Assembly (NCBI RefSeq): GCF_024518675.1
Contig: NZ_JANIGL010000001.1
Location: 868,001-932,000 of the forward strand
Length of the DNA: 64,000 bases
Origin: Pseudoalteromonas shioyasakiensis
GTDB taxonomy: Bacteria; Pseudomonadota; Gammaproteobacteria; Enterobacterales; Alteromonadaceae
Direction: 5' to 3'
Shown here piece by piece: positions 26,050 through 37,113 of this stretch; positions within the stretch are counted from its first letter, which is position 1, and every line of letters starts with the position of its first letter. The notes below the pieces were generated by a model. That model was not told where the DNA came from and searched no databases. It saw only the letters and a list, made by a program, of their open reading frames with translations. Both the position numbers and the translations under genes were made by a program.

Positions 26050-27195
26050 ATGAGAATAAAACAAGTCGATAAAAATAAGCCTAAAGTAGCGCTACTTTTA
26101 ACTGGGGGTGGCGCACGTGCGGCTTATCAGGTTGGTGTGTTAAAAGCGCTGGCGCAAAGTATGCCTCGTACTGCCCCTTTGCCCTTTACCATTATTAATG
26201 GTACATCAGCAGGGGCAATCAATTCTGCGGCGTTAGCCTGCTATGCATCATGTGCTCATTTAGCCACTAGAAAGCTCGAACATGTGTGGAAAAACTTTTC
26301 CACATCAATGGTGTATAAAAGTGATTTTTTAGGTGTGTTTGGTCACATAACACGTAATATGCTAACCAGTTTTCAGTCTGAGCATATTAACCACTCCCCT
26401 GCTAGCTTGTTAAACAATCAGCCTTTACGAAGATTGCTAACTGAGATTTTAGATTTAAGCAGTATTGAGAGAAACTTACATCGAAATTACTTAGATGCGT
26501 TATCCATTACAGCATCAAGCTACACGACCGGTGATTCTGTGGCGTTTTTTCAATCTAATACGCAATCACCTTGGCAACGTGCTAAACGAGAAGGCCAGCC
26601 TGCTCGGATCAATGTTGAACATTTAATGGCATCAAGCGCAATTCCCATGGTGTTCCCAAGTGTTAATGTACAAAATCATTATTTTGGTGATGGCTCTATC
26701 CATCAACTTTCACCACTAAGCCCTAGTGTGCATTTAGGCGCTGAGAAAATATTTATTATTGGGGTCGATCAACCAAAAGAGTTGCACCCGCCAGGTTACT
26801 TGCCGCACTTTCCGGGGCTATCTTCTATTGCGGGTCATTTACTGGATAGTGTTTTTAGCGATACTTTGCAATCTGATCTAGAGCGTTTACAACGCATAAA
26901 CCGTACTTTAGGGCTCATGCCAGGGCGCGAAAAACACCAAGAGTTAAAACAAATTGATACCTGTGTGGTCAACCCATCCGAAAACTTTAATGCCATTGCA
27001 GCTCAATATTATGATGATATGCCACTGCCTATTAAAATGCTACTACGCATGATTGGTGTAAAAAAGCGCTCTCAATCAAGTTTAACCAGTTACTTATTAT
27101 TTGAAAAACGCTATACCCAACATTTAATTGAGATAGGTTACAAAGACGGTCTTGAAAAATTACCGCAGATCCGAGCCTTTTTGGAGTTAGATTAA
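26050..27195 (+). CDS. Patatin-like phospholipase
   Basis: The 381-residue protein has the patatin catalytic set: the oxyanion-hole loop LLTGGGARAAYQVGVL (residues 16-31), nucleophile elbow GTSAG with Ser53, and the catalytic aspartate in YFGDGS (Asp214). Bacterial members are lipid acyl hydrolases; no signal peptide is seen, so it should act in the cytosol or on the inner membrane. It resembles the long alpha/beta patatins of marine gammaproteobacteria. It is convergent with the antiporter gene, the two stops being one base apart. Confidence 0.88.
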   Translation: MRIKQVDKNKPKVALLLTGGGARAAYQVGVLKALAQSMPRTAPLPFTIINGTSAGAINSAALACYASCAHLATRKLEHVWKNFSTSMVYKSDFLGVFGHITRNMLTSFQSEHINHSPASLLNNQPLRRLLTEILDLSSIERNLHRNYLDALSITASSYTTGDSVAFFQSNTQSPWQRAKREGQPARINVEHLMASSAIPMVFPSVNVQNHYFGDGSIHQLSPLSPSVHLGAEKIFIIGVDQPKELHPPGYLPHFPGLSSIAGHLLDSVFSDTLQSDLERLQRINRTLGLMPGREKHQELKQIDTCVVNPSENFNAIAAQYYDDMPLPIKMLLRMIGVKKRSQSSLTSYLLFEKRYTQHLIEIGYKDGLEKLPQIRAFLELD

Positions 27196-27196
27196 C

Positions 27197-29173
27197 TTAT
27201 TCGCTGCCATCAATAAGGTAGCGCTCGACTCGCTCAACTCGCCTTGGTTTACCTTGTAACACTAAAATATCGCCCGCTAGTAAGCGGGTATGGTGTGAGG
27301 GCGAGTCTATTTCACGGTCTTGGCGGCGCAGCGCCTTTACCGTTACCCGGCGTTTTTCTAAATGCAGTTCACTGATACTTTTATCAACGGCAAAGGCGGT
27401 GTTGGGTAAAGCAATCACATGTAAGTATTCTAATCGGTCGGCGTAATTATCGTCTTTACTAAATTTATCGCCAGCAAAAAAGCCATGCAGAAATTTATAA
27501 CGATTACGTCGCTCTTTGCTGACTCGTCTAACTATTCGAGTCATCGGCACTCCTGACATATACAACACGTGAGATACCAGCATTAAACTGGCTTCTAACG
27601 TTTCAGGTACGACTTCGGTCACGCCAAGGTCTTGTAATAACTCAAGTTCATTATCGTCTTTCATGCGCACAAGAATTTTTACTTCTGGCGCTATTTGCTT
27701 TATGGCATCAATTACAATTTGTGTTTGTTCAAAGTCGGTAAAAGTGATGATCACTAAGCGAGCTCGCTCAACCCCTGCTGAGCGTAAAATGTCTTTTTGT
27801 TTTACATGACCAAAAATTACCGGCTCACCAGCGGCTTGGGTTTCTTGAACTAATACCGGATTACTTTCAATGGCGACATATTCTATCGCCTCGGGTTTTA
27901 AAAACCGCGCAATGGTTTGCCCTACACGTGAGAAACCACATATCACCACATGGTTACTATATAAAGTACTGCTGGTGGGCTGTTGCGAAAAAAACTGGTG
28001 GGTATTTTTAAGATAACCTAGTTTGGCTAATAACCATGGCGTGCGTTCAATTAAGTAAGGTGTTAGTGCCATTGACATAACCGCGAGGGCAATTAAAAAA
28101 GAAGCCTGCTCAAACATTAATAATTGGTGCTTTGTTGCCAAAGCGATTAACACAAAACCAAACTCCCCCATTTGCCATAGCATAACCCCAGTGGCGATTG
28201 AATCTTGTTTTCGTTCACCCATCAATTGCGCTAATGCTGCTATTACACCAATTTTTAATACGAACATCAGTCCAAGTGCCGCTAAAATCCAATACCAAAC
28301 ATCAATCACAAAAAGCACATCAAGCTGCATGCCTACAGTGACAAAAAATAACCCCATAAGAATATCGCGAAACGGCCGAATATCAGCTTCTAACTGGTGT
28401 CGATACTGGCTCTCTCCTAGCATCATGCCAGCTAAAAATGCACCTAACGCCATCGATAAGCCAAATAAATAAGTAAGCCCAGCGGCAAATAACGCAACCA
28501 ATAAAGTGGTTAATACAAATAGCTCCTCGGTACGCATTAATGCAACTTCACTAAACACCCGCGGTAATACCCATTTGCCTATCGCCCATAACAATACACA
28601 CACAAATGCGCCTTTTGTTAAAGCCACTGCCAATGCCCATGCAATGCCTTCTGAGCCACTGCTTTGCGCCAACAAGGGTAAGATAATCAGTAAGGGAACA
28701 ACGGCAATATCTTGAAACAACAAAATCCCAATAGCTAACTGGCCGCGACGTTGCTTTAAATCACCCGATTCTTTAAGTAATTTTACCACCACCGCCGTTG
28801 ATGACAGTGCCATTAAAGTGGCCACTGTAAAGCTTGTTAAAAGTGAAAGACCAAGCAGTAATAAAATAAGCATGATCACCACACTGGTCACCACCACCTG
28901 CAAAGTTCCTAGGCCAAACACAATACTTCGCATGGCCATTAACCTACCAACAGAAAACTCTAAACCTAAACTAAAGAGTAAAAATACAATGCCAAGCTCT
29001 GCAACAAAATGGATTTCATGACTTTGCGCCATCCAGCCAATACCATGGCTACCAGCAAGTAAGCCAGTGGCAAGGTAAGCTAAAATGGGCGGTAAACCGA
29101 CACGCTTAAACAGCCATACTAAAACGACTGCCCCAAGCAACAAACCAAATATTTGAGCTAAAACACTTTGCAA
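27197..29173 (-). CDS. CPA2 monovalent cation:proton antiporter (KefB/YbaL-like)
   Basis: The 658-residue protein has an N-terminal CPA2 antiporter domain of about 12 helices (LPPILAYLATGLLAG, ELGIVFLLFSLGLEF, LALSSTAVVVKLLKESGDL). A TrkA-N/RCK nucleotide-binding domain follows (HVVICGFSRVGQTIARFL), with a C-terminal TrkA-C domain (residues ~575-650). Relatives exchange K+ or Na+ for H+ under ligand control. No KefF/KefG partner is adjacent, so glutathione gating is not indicated. The start is TTG at 29173, with GGAGG upstream. Confidence 0.87.
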   Translation of the reverse strand: MQSVLAQIFGLLLGAVVLVWLFKRVGLPPILAYLATGLLAGSHGIGWMAQSHEIHFVAELGIVFLLFSLGLEFSVGRLMAMRSIVFGLGTLQVVVTSVVIMLILLLLGLSLLTSFTVATLMALSSTAVVVKLLKESGDLKQRRGQLAIGILLFQDIAVVPLLIILPLLAQSSGSEGIAWALAVALTKGAFVCVLLWAIGKWVLPRVFSEVALMRTEELFVLTTLLVALFAAGLTYLFGLSMALGAFLAGMMLGESQYRHQLEADIRPFRDILMGLFFVTVGMQLDVLFVIDVWYWILAALGLMFVLKIGVIAALAQLMGERKQDSIATGVMLWQMGEFGFVLIALATKHQLLMFEQASFLIALAVMSMALTPYLIERTPWLLAKLGYLKNTHQFFSQQPTSSTLYSNHVVICGFSRVGQTIARFLKPEAIEYVAIESNPVLVQETQAAGEPVIFGHVKQKDILRSAGVERARLVIITFTDFEQTQIVIDAIKQIAPEVKILVRMKDDNELELLQDLGVTEVVPETLEASLMLVSHVLYMSGVPMTRIVRRVSKERRNRYKFLHGFFAGDKFSKDDNYADRLEYLHVIALPNTAFAVDKSISELHLEKRRVTVKALRRQDREIDSPSHHTRLLAGDILVLQGKPRRVERVERYLIDGSE

Positions 29174-29323
29174 GCACGCCTCCGCAGGTTCTAGTAATAG
29201 GCCGTCAAAAAATTATTCATGTTCAGATTAACTATAGCAACTATCTGTTTTTCAGCCAGTTTGAAATAGTGGCACAAAAATCGCTTTGTTAAGTCAATAT
29301 CACACTCCTGGGGGGAGATTTAA

Positions 29324-30220
29324 GTGGAAAATGTCCATATTTTGACGCAGCGCATTTCAGCTCGTGGCGAGTTTCTGCCGTTTTCGGCAGAACAGTACCG
29401 CAATGATGAACCTGCGGCTATACATAGCCTAATAGCTAAATTACAAACAACATTAGATATTAAGGAACTGCTCAATATCTATGCTGAATACGCGAAACAA
29501 ATTATCAACTTTTCAGGTATGCAGTTTCAATCGTCGCAAGGGGTGACACAAATTGAGCACAGCGATAATAGTAGTCCGCCTTACTCCTTTGATTTAGACA
29601 TAAACAATGAGCATTTGGGACAGCTGATATACTTTAGCCAATACCCGCTTACCGGAAATATCGAAGCTAAACTGAGTAATTTGCACAGTGCACTGGTGTA
29701 TCCTTTACGTAATGCAATTATGTATAACCGTGTGTTACGTTTAGCGACTAAAGACACCCTAACAGGGTTAAACAACCGCAGTCAGTTTAACGACATTTTG
29801 TTGGAAAAACTGGAGCGTTGTCGTCGTCAACATCGTCCTTTTAGTTTGATGCTACTTGATTTAGATAATTTTAAGCAAGTTAATGACAGCTTTGGTCATA
29901 AAATTGGCGATGATGTATTAAAAGAGTTTTCAACGGTATTACAAACCAGTATCCGTGGCACAGATTCAGTGTTTCGTTTTGGTGGCGATGAGTTTGCTAT
30001 TTTAATCGACGATCCTGAGTTTATTACTAATAAAGTGATTGCTCAGCGCATAATGCGTTTGGTGGGTGAATCTAGCGTGATGGTGCAATATCAAGTAACT
30101 ACCAGTATTGGTTATACCTTGGTAAACAGCCATGATTGCGAAGATGAGATATTTTCGCGTGCAGATAAAGGCTTATACAAAGCAAAAGCTGCGGGAAGAA
30201 ACTGCGCCAGAGCGTATTAA
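29324..30220 (+). CDS. Diguanylate cyclase (GGDEF domain, intact)
   Basis: The 298-residue protein has an N-terminal GAF-like sensory region (residues ~30-140) and a C-terminal GGDEF domain with DTLTGLNNRSQFND, the metal-binding LLDLDNFKQVND, and an intact active site FRFGGDEFAIL. The I-site RGTD lies five residues before GGDEF, so product inhibition is expected. It makes c-di-GMP from GTP. The start is GTG, with GGGGGGAG upstream. No transmembrane helix is present, so the sensor is cytosolic. Confidence 0.9.
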   Translation: MENVHILTQRISARGEFLPFSAEQYRNDEPAAIHSLIAKLQTTLDIKELLNIYAEYAKQIINFSGMQFQSSQGVTQIEHSDNSSPPYSFDLDINNEHLGQLIYFSQYPLTGNIEAKLSNLHSALVYPLRNAIMYNRVLRLATKDTLTGLNNRSQFNDILLEKLERCRRQHRPFSLMLLDLDNFKQVNDSFGHKIGDDVLKEFSTVLQTSIRGTDSVFRFGGDEFAILIDDPEFITNKVIAQRIMRLVGESSVMVQYQVTTSIGYTLVNSHDCEDEIFSRADKGLYKAKAAGRNCARAY

Positions 30221-30229
30221 TAAAACGAT

Positions 30230-30259
30230 AGCGCCGAGCCCCCCAAGGCGCTTAGCTTT
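30230..30259. terminator. Terminator between convergent cyclase and membrane protein genes
   Basis: The stem AGCGCC / GGCGCT with an 11-base loop is followed by TAGCTTTTATT on the plus strand, ten bases after the cyclase stop. It overlaps the first base of the opposite stop codon. Confidence 0.5.
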
Positions 30260-30590
30260 TATTAATTAATTTATAACCCAATAACGCTAAACTAAAGCCA
30301 AAAAAGAAGCCGCTGATCAAATACAACAAGGCGGCCATCGTCGCCAGTGGCATCATGATGACCAATAATAACGGCACGCTAACCCCTACTATAAAATATA
30401 TTCCACCCTTACCTAGCCAGTATGCAATTAAAATAACCGCACATGCCAAACCACCTATAAAAGCGTAGAGTAAAGTAAGTAGGTCGATTTCAAATAAAAA
30501 ACCAGCCGTTAATGCCGTTATTGTAGTCACTAACAAGCCAAGTGGTGCTTTATTTACGAGTGATAACCCAACATGGGGTTGTTGATTCAT
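30252..30590 (-). CDS. Small polytopic membrane protein of unknown function
   Basis: The 112-residue protein has about four hydrophobic helices (LGLLVTTITALTAGFLF, LLYAFIGGLACAVILIAYWL, GIYFIVGVSVPLLLVIMMPL and ALLYLISGFFFGFSLALLGY). It overlaps the tilS stop by four bases (ATGA), so it is translationally coupled to tilS. No family is recognised with confidence. Confidence 0.65.
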   Translation of the reverse strand: MNQQPHVGLSLVNKAPLGLLVTTITALTAGFLFEIDLLTLLYAFIGGLACAVILIAYWLGKGGIYFIVGVSVPLLLVIMMPLATMAALLYLISGFFFGFSLALLGYKLINKS

Positions 30591-31894
30591 TTATGGTACT
30601 CCCAATAAACACCTTCATCACTGCTATGATTTGCACTGATGAAGTAACCGACGACTTGGACTAACTCGTCGTTATAAAAAACAAGTGGTACGGTGCCACG
30701 CACCCAAGGCGCAACTTTGGCATCTTTAAACCAATGCTTTAAGGTATTACGCCCAGGTTTATTTAGGGGTTTAATAATCGCTTGCGGGCAGTCAAATTGT
30801 ACGGTGACGATTTCATCTGCTTTTGGCGCTCTTAACCCCTTACCTTTTTGTAACCCTAATATAGAGCCATCACTTAAAGAGATCGTACTTTCAGCTTGTG
30901 CAATTACACTCACGGACTCGACGGCGCTAACAAAATACAAAACCCCTTGATGACGGCGCACCTGCCCATGCTTTAACTGTATTTTAAGTTGCGCATCAGC
31001 TTGTGCATGAACACCCTGATTGAGAATTTGCTCTGTTTGTTTATGTGATGGCATGACAGCAGTAAATTGTTCAAGCCAACAACGCAATACATTTGCTTGG
31101 CGTGCAGCACTATACATAGCAAGCTCACCACAGATTAAGCCTTGCATTTTATTTTGGCATTGAGCTAAATCTTGCAAGGTATATTCGTGAAGTAAATCCT
31201 GCTGCTGTTGCAGTAACCTAATACTGCGTGAAGCGCTTTTTTCAAAACCGGTAAATTTACCTGATAAAACCGGCACCACTTTTTGCCGGATAAAGTTACG
31301 ATCAAATCGCTCATCGCTATTTGAATCATCAGTAATATGAGCCAACGAAAAGCGTTGAGCAAACGATTCGATTTCTGCGCGAGTGGTATTCAGTAAAGGT
31401 CTAAAACACACACGAGCGCTATTAAGCGTTCGTGTTTGCCGCATTGATGCTAACCCCTTTAAGCCTGAACCACGCTTAAGGCGAAGTAAAAACGTTTCAA
31501 GCTGATCATTTAAATGTTGGCCCAGTAAAATAACACTGCCCTTAGCGCTATATTTATCTAATGCTAAATACCGTGCATCACGGGCTTGCTCTTCTAAACT
31601 GGTGCGTGAGCGTTGATCGATAGTTACTTGCGCAGCGGTAAATGCGACGTTTAATTGTCGGCATAAATCAGCACAAAACTGTTGCCAGTCATCAGCATAG
31701 TCACTCAAGCCATGATTAACGTAAACTGCACTAAGTTGCAGCACAGGTATTTCAGCTTTAAGGGCATTCATCACATGCAATAATACCACTGAGTCAACAC
31801 CACCAGAGAGCGCGATTGTAAATGACGTTTGATTATCATCGACAAACGGGACAATAGTGCTTTTTACTTGTTGGTACAAAGATGTTGAATGCAT
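30587..31894 (-). CDS. tilS: tRNA(Ile) lysidine synthetase
   Basis: TilS attaches lysine to C34 of tRNA-Ile(CAU) so that it reads AUA. The 435-residue protein has the N-terminal ATP-PPase domain with P-loop SGGVDS (residues 30-35), then GQHLNDQLETFLLRLKRGSGLKGL and the family marker TDDSNSDERFDRNFIRQKVVP. TilS substrate-binding and C-terminal domains follow (RNTLKHWFKDAKVAPWVRG). Its place after accA is conserved, but here a 75-base heptamer repeat and the accA terminator lie between them, so its own promoter is likely. Confidence 0.95.
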   Translation of the reverse strand: MHSTSLYQQVKSTIVPFVDDNQTSFTIALSGGVDSVVLLHVMNALKAEIPVLQLSAVYVNHGLSDYADDWQQFCADLCRQLNVAFTAAQVTIDQRSRTSLEEQARDARYLALDKYSAKGSVILLGQHLNDQLETFLLRLKRGSGLKGLASMRQTRTLNSARVCFRPLLNTTRAEIESFAQRFSLAHITDDSNSDERFDRNFIRQKVVPVLSGKFTGFEKSASRSIRLLQQQQDLLHEYTLQDLAQCQNKMQGLICGELAMYSAARQANVLRCWLEQFTAVMPSHKQTEQILNQGVHAQADAQLKIQLKHGQVRRHQGVLYFVSAVESVSVIAQAESTISLSDGSILGLQKGKGLRAPKADEIVTVQFDCPQAIIKPLNKPGRNTLKHWFKDAKVAPWVRGTVPLVFYNDELVQVVGYFISANHSSDEGVYWEYHK

Positions 31895-31920
31895 GAATTT
31901 AACCGAAAATAATAAATGAT

Positions 31921-31995
31921 TAGCTCCTAGCTCCTAGCTCCTAGCTCCTAGCTCCTAGCTCCTAGCTCCTAGCTCCTAGCTCCTAGCTCCTAGCT
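31921..31995. repeat. Perfect 7-bp tandem repeat (TAGCTCC), 10.7 copies
   Basis: The unit TAGCTCC is repeated ten times without a mismatch, followed by a partial TAGCT. On the minus strand it reads GGAGCTA and sits 26 bases upstream of the tilS start. Perfect short repeats of this length usually vary in copy number by strand slippage. Confidence 0.95.
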
Positions 31996-32012
31996 GACAA
32001 ACATTTTAAAAC

Positions 32013-32039
32013 AAAAAAGCCGCAAAAGCGGCTTTTTTT
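32013..32039. terminator. Terminator of accA
   Basis: An 11-bp stem AAAAAAGCCGC / GCGGCTTTTTT with loop AAAA lies 14 bases after the accA stop. A/T tracts on both sides make it usable in both directions. It ends the lpxB-rnhB-dnaE-accA unit. Confidence 0.9.
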
Positions 32040-32052
32040 CATCAATTAGCTA

Positions 32053-33009
32053 TTAGCAATAGCCAAACGACATTAAACGTTTATAACGTTGATCAAGCAT
32101 TTCATCAAGAGATAACCCTTGTAACTCTGCAAGGTCACGTTTGAGCTGATTTTTTAGGTTACGGGCCATTGCATCATAGTTACGATGTGCGCCCCCTAAT
32201 GGCTCTTCAACTAGGCTGTTGATCAAATCAAGCTCTTTCACTCGCTCAGCAGTTACACCCATTGCCTCGGCGGCTAATGGTGCTTTGTCGGCGCTTTTCC
32301 AAAGGATTGATGCACACCCTTCTGGCGAAATTACAGAATAAGTACTGTATTGCAACATGTTAACGCGATCGCCAACACCAATTGCTAATGCACCACCTGA
32401 TCCGCCTTCACCAATCACAGTACAAATGGTTGGCACTTTAAGTGCAGCCATTACTTTTAAATTACGTGCGATAGCTTCAGATTGACCACGCTCTTCAGCG
32501 CCAACACCTGGGTATGCACCCGGTGTATCAATGAAGGTCATAATTGGCATTTTAAAGCGTTCAGCCATTTCCATTAAGCGTAATGCTTTACGGTAACCTT
32601 CTGGCTTTGGCATACCAAAGTTGCGTTTAATTTTTTCAGCAGTATCACGTCCTTTTTGTTGGCCGATAACCATCACTGGTTGACCTTCAAAGCGTGCTAC
32701 ACCACCTAAAATAGCTGGATCATTTGCGAATGTACGATCACCCGCTAACTCGTCAAACTCCGTAAAAATGCGCTCGATATAATCTCGAGTATAAGGACGC
32801 AACGGATGACGGGCTAACTGAGAAACCTGCCAAGCGCCTAATTTTGAGAATATCTCCTCTTTTTGTTGGGCACTTTTTTCTTTTAATCGGCTGACTTCCT
32901 CTTCTAACTCAAGGTCTAATTCGCCAGCGCGGCTTATATTTTGTAACTCTTCAATTTTTGCTTCTAATTCTGCGATTGGAAGCTCAAAATCAAGATAATT
33001 GAGGCTCAT
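32053..33009 (-). CDS. accA: Acetyl-CoA carboxylase carboxyltransferase subunit alpha
   Basis: AccA, with AccD, transfers CO2 from carboxybiotin to acetyl-CoA to make malonyl-CoA for fatty acids. The 318-residue chain has the family blocks [57 protein letters not shown] (core [13 protein letters not shown]) and [15 protein letters not shown]. It begins 16 bases after dnaE, an order conserved in gammaproteobacteria. Confidence 0.97.
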   Translation of the reverse strand: MSLNYLDFELPIAELEAKIEELQNISRAGELDLELEEEVSRLKEKSAQQKEEIFSKLGAWQVSQLARHPLRPYTRDYIERIFTEFDELAGDRTFANDPAILGGVARFEGQPVMVIGQQKGRDTAEKIKRNFGMPKPEGYRKALRLMEMAERFKMPIMTFIDTPGAYPGVGAEERGQSEAIARNLKVMAALKVPTICTVIGEGGSGGALAIGVGDRVNMLQYSTYSVISPEGCASILWKSADKAPLAAEAMGVTAERVKELDLINSLVEEPLGGAHRNYDAMARNLKNQLKRDLAELQGLSLDEMLDQRYKRLMSFGYC

Positions 33010-33025
33010 GCTCTAAACTACCTAA

Positions 33026-36000
33026 TTAGTTAAATTCTAGTTCTACATCTTGCGCCGCCACCAGTGAAAGCTTATGAATTAAGTCATCACTAGGCGTAAC
33101 ACACCATTCTGTACCTAAGGTTAACTCAGCCAACGCATCTGGACGTTGATAGAAAACCCTAATAGGACATGTACCGAACTTATAAGGTTCGAGTACTTTT
33201 TGTAAATTATCGAAGAAGTTCGCCTCGATTTGCACCATATTCAGCGTCATTTTAATCGCTTTTATGCGTTTTTCTCGCGCTTGCGCTATGGTGCATATGT
33301 CTCTGGCGGTCATTGTAATGCCACCGGAGAAGTTATCAAAGCTGACCTGTCCAGATATTACCAAGATATTGTTGATTTGCAGCATATCTTGGTACATTTC
33401 AAACTGTTCTGGGAATAAGCGTACATCAATACGGGCACTCTTGTCATCTAAAGTTATAAGCCCCCAACGATTTCCCTTCTTATTTATTAGTGTACGTGCT
33501 GCAATGACAAGCCCTGCAGCGGTAGATTGCACATCACGATTAGTTGGCTGTAAGTCCACCAAACGCCCGGTGGTGTAATGTTTAAGCTCTCTACGGTATT
33601 GATTTATCGGGTGACCGGTTAAATAAAGACCCAGTGTTTCTTTTTCGCCGTCTAACCACTGATTATCAGTCAAAGGGGTGGCTTTGATAAAGGCTTGCTC
33701 AACCTCGTCTGGCTCTGTGGCAAGTAAACCAAATAAATCAGTTTGTCCTAATGACTCGGCTTTATTGTGTTGATCAGCGGCGCGCATCGCATCTTTTAGG
33801 CTCGCTAATAACGTGGCACGCCCTGGTTGGGTTTTATCTGGCCCAAGCTGGTCAAGTGCGCCAGCGTAAATGAGTTTTTCTGTAACTCGCTTATTCAAGC
33901 GTTTTAAATCAACACGGGCACAAAAATCAAATAAATCCTTAAACGGGCCGCCTTCGCTGCGCGCTTCTAATATAGCGTCAACCGGTGCTTCACCCACCCC
34001 TTTGATAGCGCCGATGCCGTAAACAATTTCGCCTTGCTGATTTACAGCAAATTTAAACTCACCCGCGTTTACATCAGGCGGTAATAAGGTGAGTTTCATG
34101 TTTTCACATTCATCCACCAAAATTACAATTTTATCGGTATTATCCATATCCGCCGACATAACCGCAGCCATAAACTCAGCCGGATAGTGCGTTTTCATCC
34201 ATAAGGTTTGGTACGACACTAATGCATAAGCTGCTGAGTGAGATTTGTTAAAACCGTAACCTGCGAATTTCTCTACCAAGTCGAAGATCTTAATTGCAAG
34301 TTCGCCGTCAATGCCGTTGTTTCTGGCACCATCTTCAAATGTTGAACGCTGCTTTGCCATTTCTTCTGGCTTTTTCTTACCCATTGCACGACGCAGCATA
34401 TCTGCGCCACCTAGCGTGTAGCCCGCTAAAACCTGCGCGATTTGCATTACCTGCTCTTGATACAAGATGATGCCGTAAGTCGGCTCAAGAATCGGTTTTA
34501 AGCTTTCGTGCTGATATTGAGCGTCGGGGTAAGAGATGTCTTCTCGGCCCAATTTACGGTCGATAAAGTTATCAACCATGCCCGATTGCAATGGACCGGG
34601 CCTAAACAAGGCCACCAAGGCTATCATATCTTCAAAGCAGTCAGGTTTAAGACGCCTGATCAGATCTTTCATACCCCGTGACTCGAGCTGGAATACCGCG
34701 GTTGTTTCGGCGCGTAATAATAGCTCTATACTCTTTTTATCATCCAGTGGAATTGCGTTGATATCAACGGGCTTTTTGCCTTCACGCTCTAGGCGCTCGT
34801 TGGTCATATCAATTGCCCACTGCAAGATTGTCAGCGTTCTTAGGCCTAAGAAGTCAAATTTAACCAGACCTGCTGTTTCAACATCGTTTTTATCAAACTG
34901 AGTAACCGGGAATTTACCTTCATCATCACAATAAAGAGCGGCAAAGTCGGTGATGGTGGTGGGTGATATAACAACACCACCCGCATGCTTACCGGCATTA
35001 CGTGTACACCCTTCAAGGATGCGGCACATATCAATTAAGTCTTTAACCTCAGAGTCGCCATCGTAAGCTTCTTGCAAGCGCGGCTCAACATCAAAGGCTT
35101 TCGCTAGGGTCATACCCGGATCGCCCGGTATTAGTTTTGAAATACGGTCAACAAAACCATAAGGGTGACCAAGTACACGGCCAACGTCACGAATAACCGC
35201 TTTTGCCGCCATGGTACCAAAGGTGATTATTTGCGATACCGCGTCGCGCCCATACAGCGCTGATACATGGTCGATTACCTCATCCCGTCTATCCATACAG
35301 AAATCGACGTCGAAGTCCGGCATTGAGATACGTTCTGGGTTCAAGAAACGTTCGAAAAGTAAGTCAAACTCAAGCGGATCAAGATCGGTAATTTTAAGTG
35401 CATAAGCGACCAGTGAACCCGCACCAGAACCACGCCCAGGCCCAACCGGAATATTGTTATCTTTACTCCATTGGATGAATTCCATTACGATCAAGAAATA
35501 ACCCGGAAAACCCATTTGGTTGATTACGTCGAGTTCTATTTTCAGTCGCTCGTCATATTCACCGCGTTTTTCTTTACGGTCATTTTCATCTGGGAATAAA
35601 AACTGTAAGCGTTCTTCAAGGCCGTCTTCTGAAACTTTAACTAAGAAGTCCTCAATTTTTAGCGAGCCCGTTGGGTAATCTGGTAAAAAATAGGTCCCCA
35701 GCTGTACCGTTACATTACAGCGCTTGGCTATTTCGACGCTGTTTTGTAGCGCTTCAGGAATATCGCTAAACAGCTCAGCCATTTGCTCTGGTGTTTTTAA
35801 GTACTGCTCCTCAGAAAAACGTTTTGGCCGGCGTTTATCATCAAGCGTATAGCCGTCAAAAATGGCAACGCGAATTTCATGCGCTTCAAAGTTCTCGGGT
35901 TTTAAAAACACTACTTCATTGGTGGCAACAACTGGCAATTGCTCGACACTGGCAAGCTCAACCGCTAAATGTAAGTATTCTTCTTCTTGGGCGCGTGCAC

Positions 36001-36517
36001 TGCGAATAAGCTCGATATAGTAATGATCGCTAAAATGTTGTTTATAAAAGCTAACAACCGATTCAACAATATTTAGGTTGCCTTTTAATAATGCTTTACC
36101 TAAATCACCATCTTTCGCGCCCGAGAGTAAAATTAAGCCTTCTTTATGCTCCACCAGCCACTGTCGGTCAATCACCGGACGATGAAATAAATGCCCGCGT
36201 TGATATGCTTTTGAAATCAATAAGGTGAGGTTTTTATAGCCAATATTGTCTTTGGCTAAAATTACCAGCCGACACGGCCCTTCAGGAAACTCTGGACTGT
36301 GTAGCCAAAAGTCTGCGCCAACAATAGGCTTAATACCAGCATTATGGGCTGTATCGTAAAAGCGTACTAAACCACACAAGTTCATTTGATCGGTAATTGC
36401 TAAGGCAGGTAATTGTAGCTCTTGTGCTTTGGCAACTATCGGTTTGGTTTTAGCCAAACCATCAACCATCGAAAAGTCAGAGTGAACCCGTAAATGTACA
36501 AAATCAGGAGCTGCCAT
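33026..36517 (-). CDS. dnaE: DNA polymerase III alpha subunit
   Basis: DnaE is the replicative polymerase of the chromosome. The 1163-residue protein has the PHP domain ([16 protein letters not shown] at the N-terminus), the C-family palm with the metal aspartates in [16 protein letters not shown] and [12 protein letters not shown], and [16 protein letters not shown] in the active site. A helix-hairpin-helix region and a C-terminal OB fold ([14 protein letters not shown]) follow. Its start overlaps the rnhB stop by one base, so the two are coupled. Confidence 0.97.
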   Translation of the reverse strand: MAAPDFVHLRVHSDFSMVDGLAKTKPIVAKAQELQLPALAITDQMNLCGLVRFYDTAHNAGIKPIVGADFWLHSPEFPEGPCRLVILAKDNIGYKNLTLLISKAYQRGHLFHRPVIDRQWLVEHKEGLILLSGAKDGDLGKALLKGNLNIVESVVSFYKQHFSDHYYIELIRSARAQEEEYLHLAVELASVEQLPVVATNEVVFLKPENFEAHEIRVAIFDGYTLDDKRRPKRFSEEQYLKTPEQMAELFSDIPEALQNSVEIAKRCNVTVQLGTYFLPDYPTGSLKIEDFLVKVSEDGLEERLQFLFPDENDRKEKRGEYDERLKIELDVINQMGFPGYFLIVMEFIQWSKDNNIPVGPGRGSGAGSLVAYALKITDLDPLEFDLLFERFLNPERISMPDFDVDFCMDRRDEVIDHVSALYGRDAVSQIITFGTMAAKAVIRDVGRVLGHPYGFVDRISKLIPGDPGMTLAKAFDVEPRLQEAYDGDSEVKDLIDMCRILEGCTRNAGKHAGGVVISPTTITDFAALYCDDEGKFPVTQFDKNDVETAGLVKFDFLGLRTLTILQWAIDMTNERLEREGKKPVDINAIPLDDKKSIELLLRAETTAVFQLESRGMKDLIRRLKPDCFEDMIALVALFRPGPLQSGMVDNFIDRKLGREDISYPDAQYQHESLKPILEPTYGIILYQEQVMQIAQVLAGYTLGGADMLRRAMGKKKPEEMAKQRSTFEDGARNNGIDGELAIKIFDLVEKFAGYGFNKSHSAAYALVSYQTLWMKTHYPAEFMAAVMSADMDNTDKIVILVDECENMKLTLLPPDVNAGEFKFAVNQQGEIVYGIGAIKGVGEAPVDAILEARSEGGPFKDLFDFCARVDLKRLNKRVTEKLIYAGALDQLGPDKTQPGRATLLASLKDAMRAADQHNKAESLGQTDLFGLLATEPDEVEQAFIKATPLTDNQWLDGEKETLGLYLTGHPINQYRRELKHYTTGRLVDLQPTNRDVQSTAAGLVIAARTLINKKGNRWGLITLDDKSARIDVRLFPEQFEMYQDMLQINNILVISGQVSFDNFSGGITMTARDICTIAQAREKRIKAIKMTLNMVQIEANFFDNLQKVLEPYKFGTCPIRVFYQRPDALAELTLGTEWCVTPSDDLIHKLSLVAAQDVELEFN

Positions 36518-37113
36518 TATTGCTCCTGCATCGCCAGTACACGTTGTACTGGTTTAAAACTTTTACGGTGTTCAGCAATTGCGCCGTATTGCTCAAGGGC
36601 TGCAAAATGCGCTTTTGTTGGGTAGCCTTTGTGCCCGGCAAAACCATATTGCGGGTAGCGTTTATCCAGTTCAATCATTTCATCGTCACGAGCAACTTTC
36701 GCTAAAATAGAGGCGGCTGAAATCTCTGCTACTAAGCTATCACCTTTGACCACCGCTTGTGCTGGCATTGTTAAAGTGGGCAGTCGATTACCGTCAACAA
36801 ACACAAACTCTGGTGTAGTCGTTAATCCCTCTACCGCACGAGTCATCGCCAGCATAGTGGCATGTAAAATATTCAGCTCATCTATTTCTGTTGGGCTACA
36901 GCGGCCAATTGACCAACACAGTGCTTTTTCTTTAATTTCTATTGCCAATGCTTGGCGTTTTTTATCAGTCAATTTTTTTGAATCAGTCAACCCATCAATT
37001 GGGTTTGTAGGGTCGAGTATCACCGCAGCTGTTACCACATCACCCACTAACGGACCACGGCCAACTTCATCAACACCGGCAATCAAGTTTAGGTTTGGTC
37101 GTTCAATTTGCAT
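36517..37113 (-). CDS. rnhB: Ribonuclease HII
   Basis: RNase HII removes RNA from RNA-DNA hybrids, including single misincorporated ribonucleotides. The 198-residue protein has the catalytic N-terminal motif [16 protein letters not shown] (Asp and Glu), [18 protein letters not shown] and the late aspartate in AKVARDDEM. It overlaps lpxB by 11 bases and abuts dnaE, the usual lpxB-rnhB-dnaE order. Confidence 0.96.
   Translation of the reverse strand: MQIERPNLNLIAGVDEVGRGPLVGDVVTAAVILDPTNPIDGLTDSKKLTDKKRQALAIEIKEKALCWSIGRCSPTEIDELNILHATMLAMTRAVEGLTTTPEFVFVDGNRLPTLTMPAQAVVKGDSLVAEISAASILAKVARDDEMIELDKRYPQYGFAGHKGYPTKAHFAALEQYGAIAEHRKSFKPVQRVLAMQEQ

Noticed and set aside
27190..27200. Overlap or fusion between the patatin and antiporter genes
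   Set aside because: The genes are convergent with one base between the two stops; a tight junction but not unusual.
31921..31995. Short CRISPR-like array
   Set aside because: The units are contiguous 7-mers with no spacers, and no cas genes are present; it is a simple tandem repeat.
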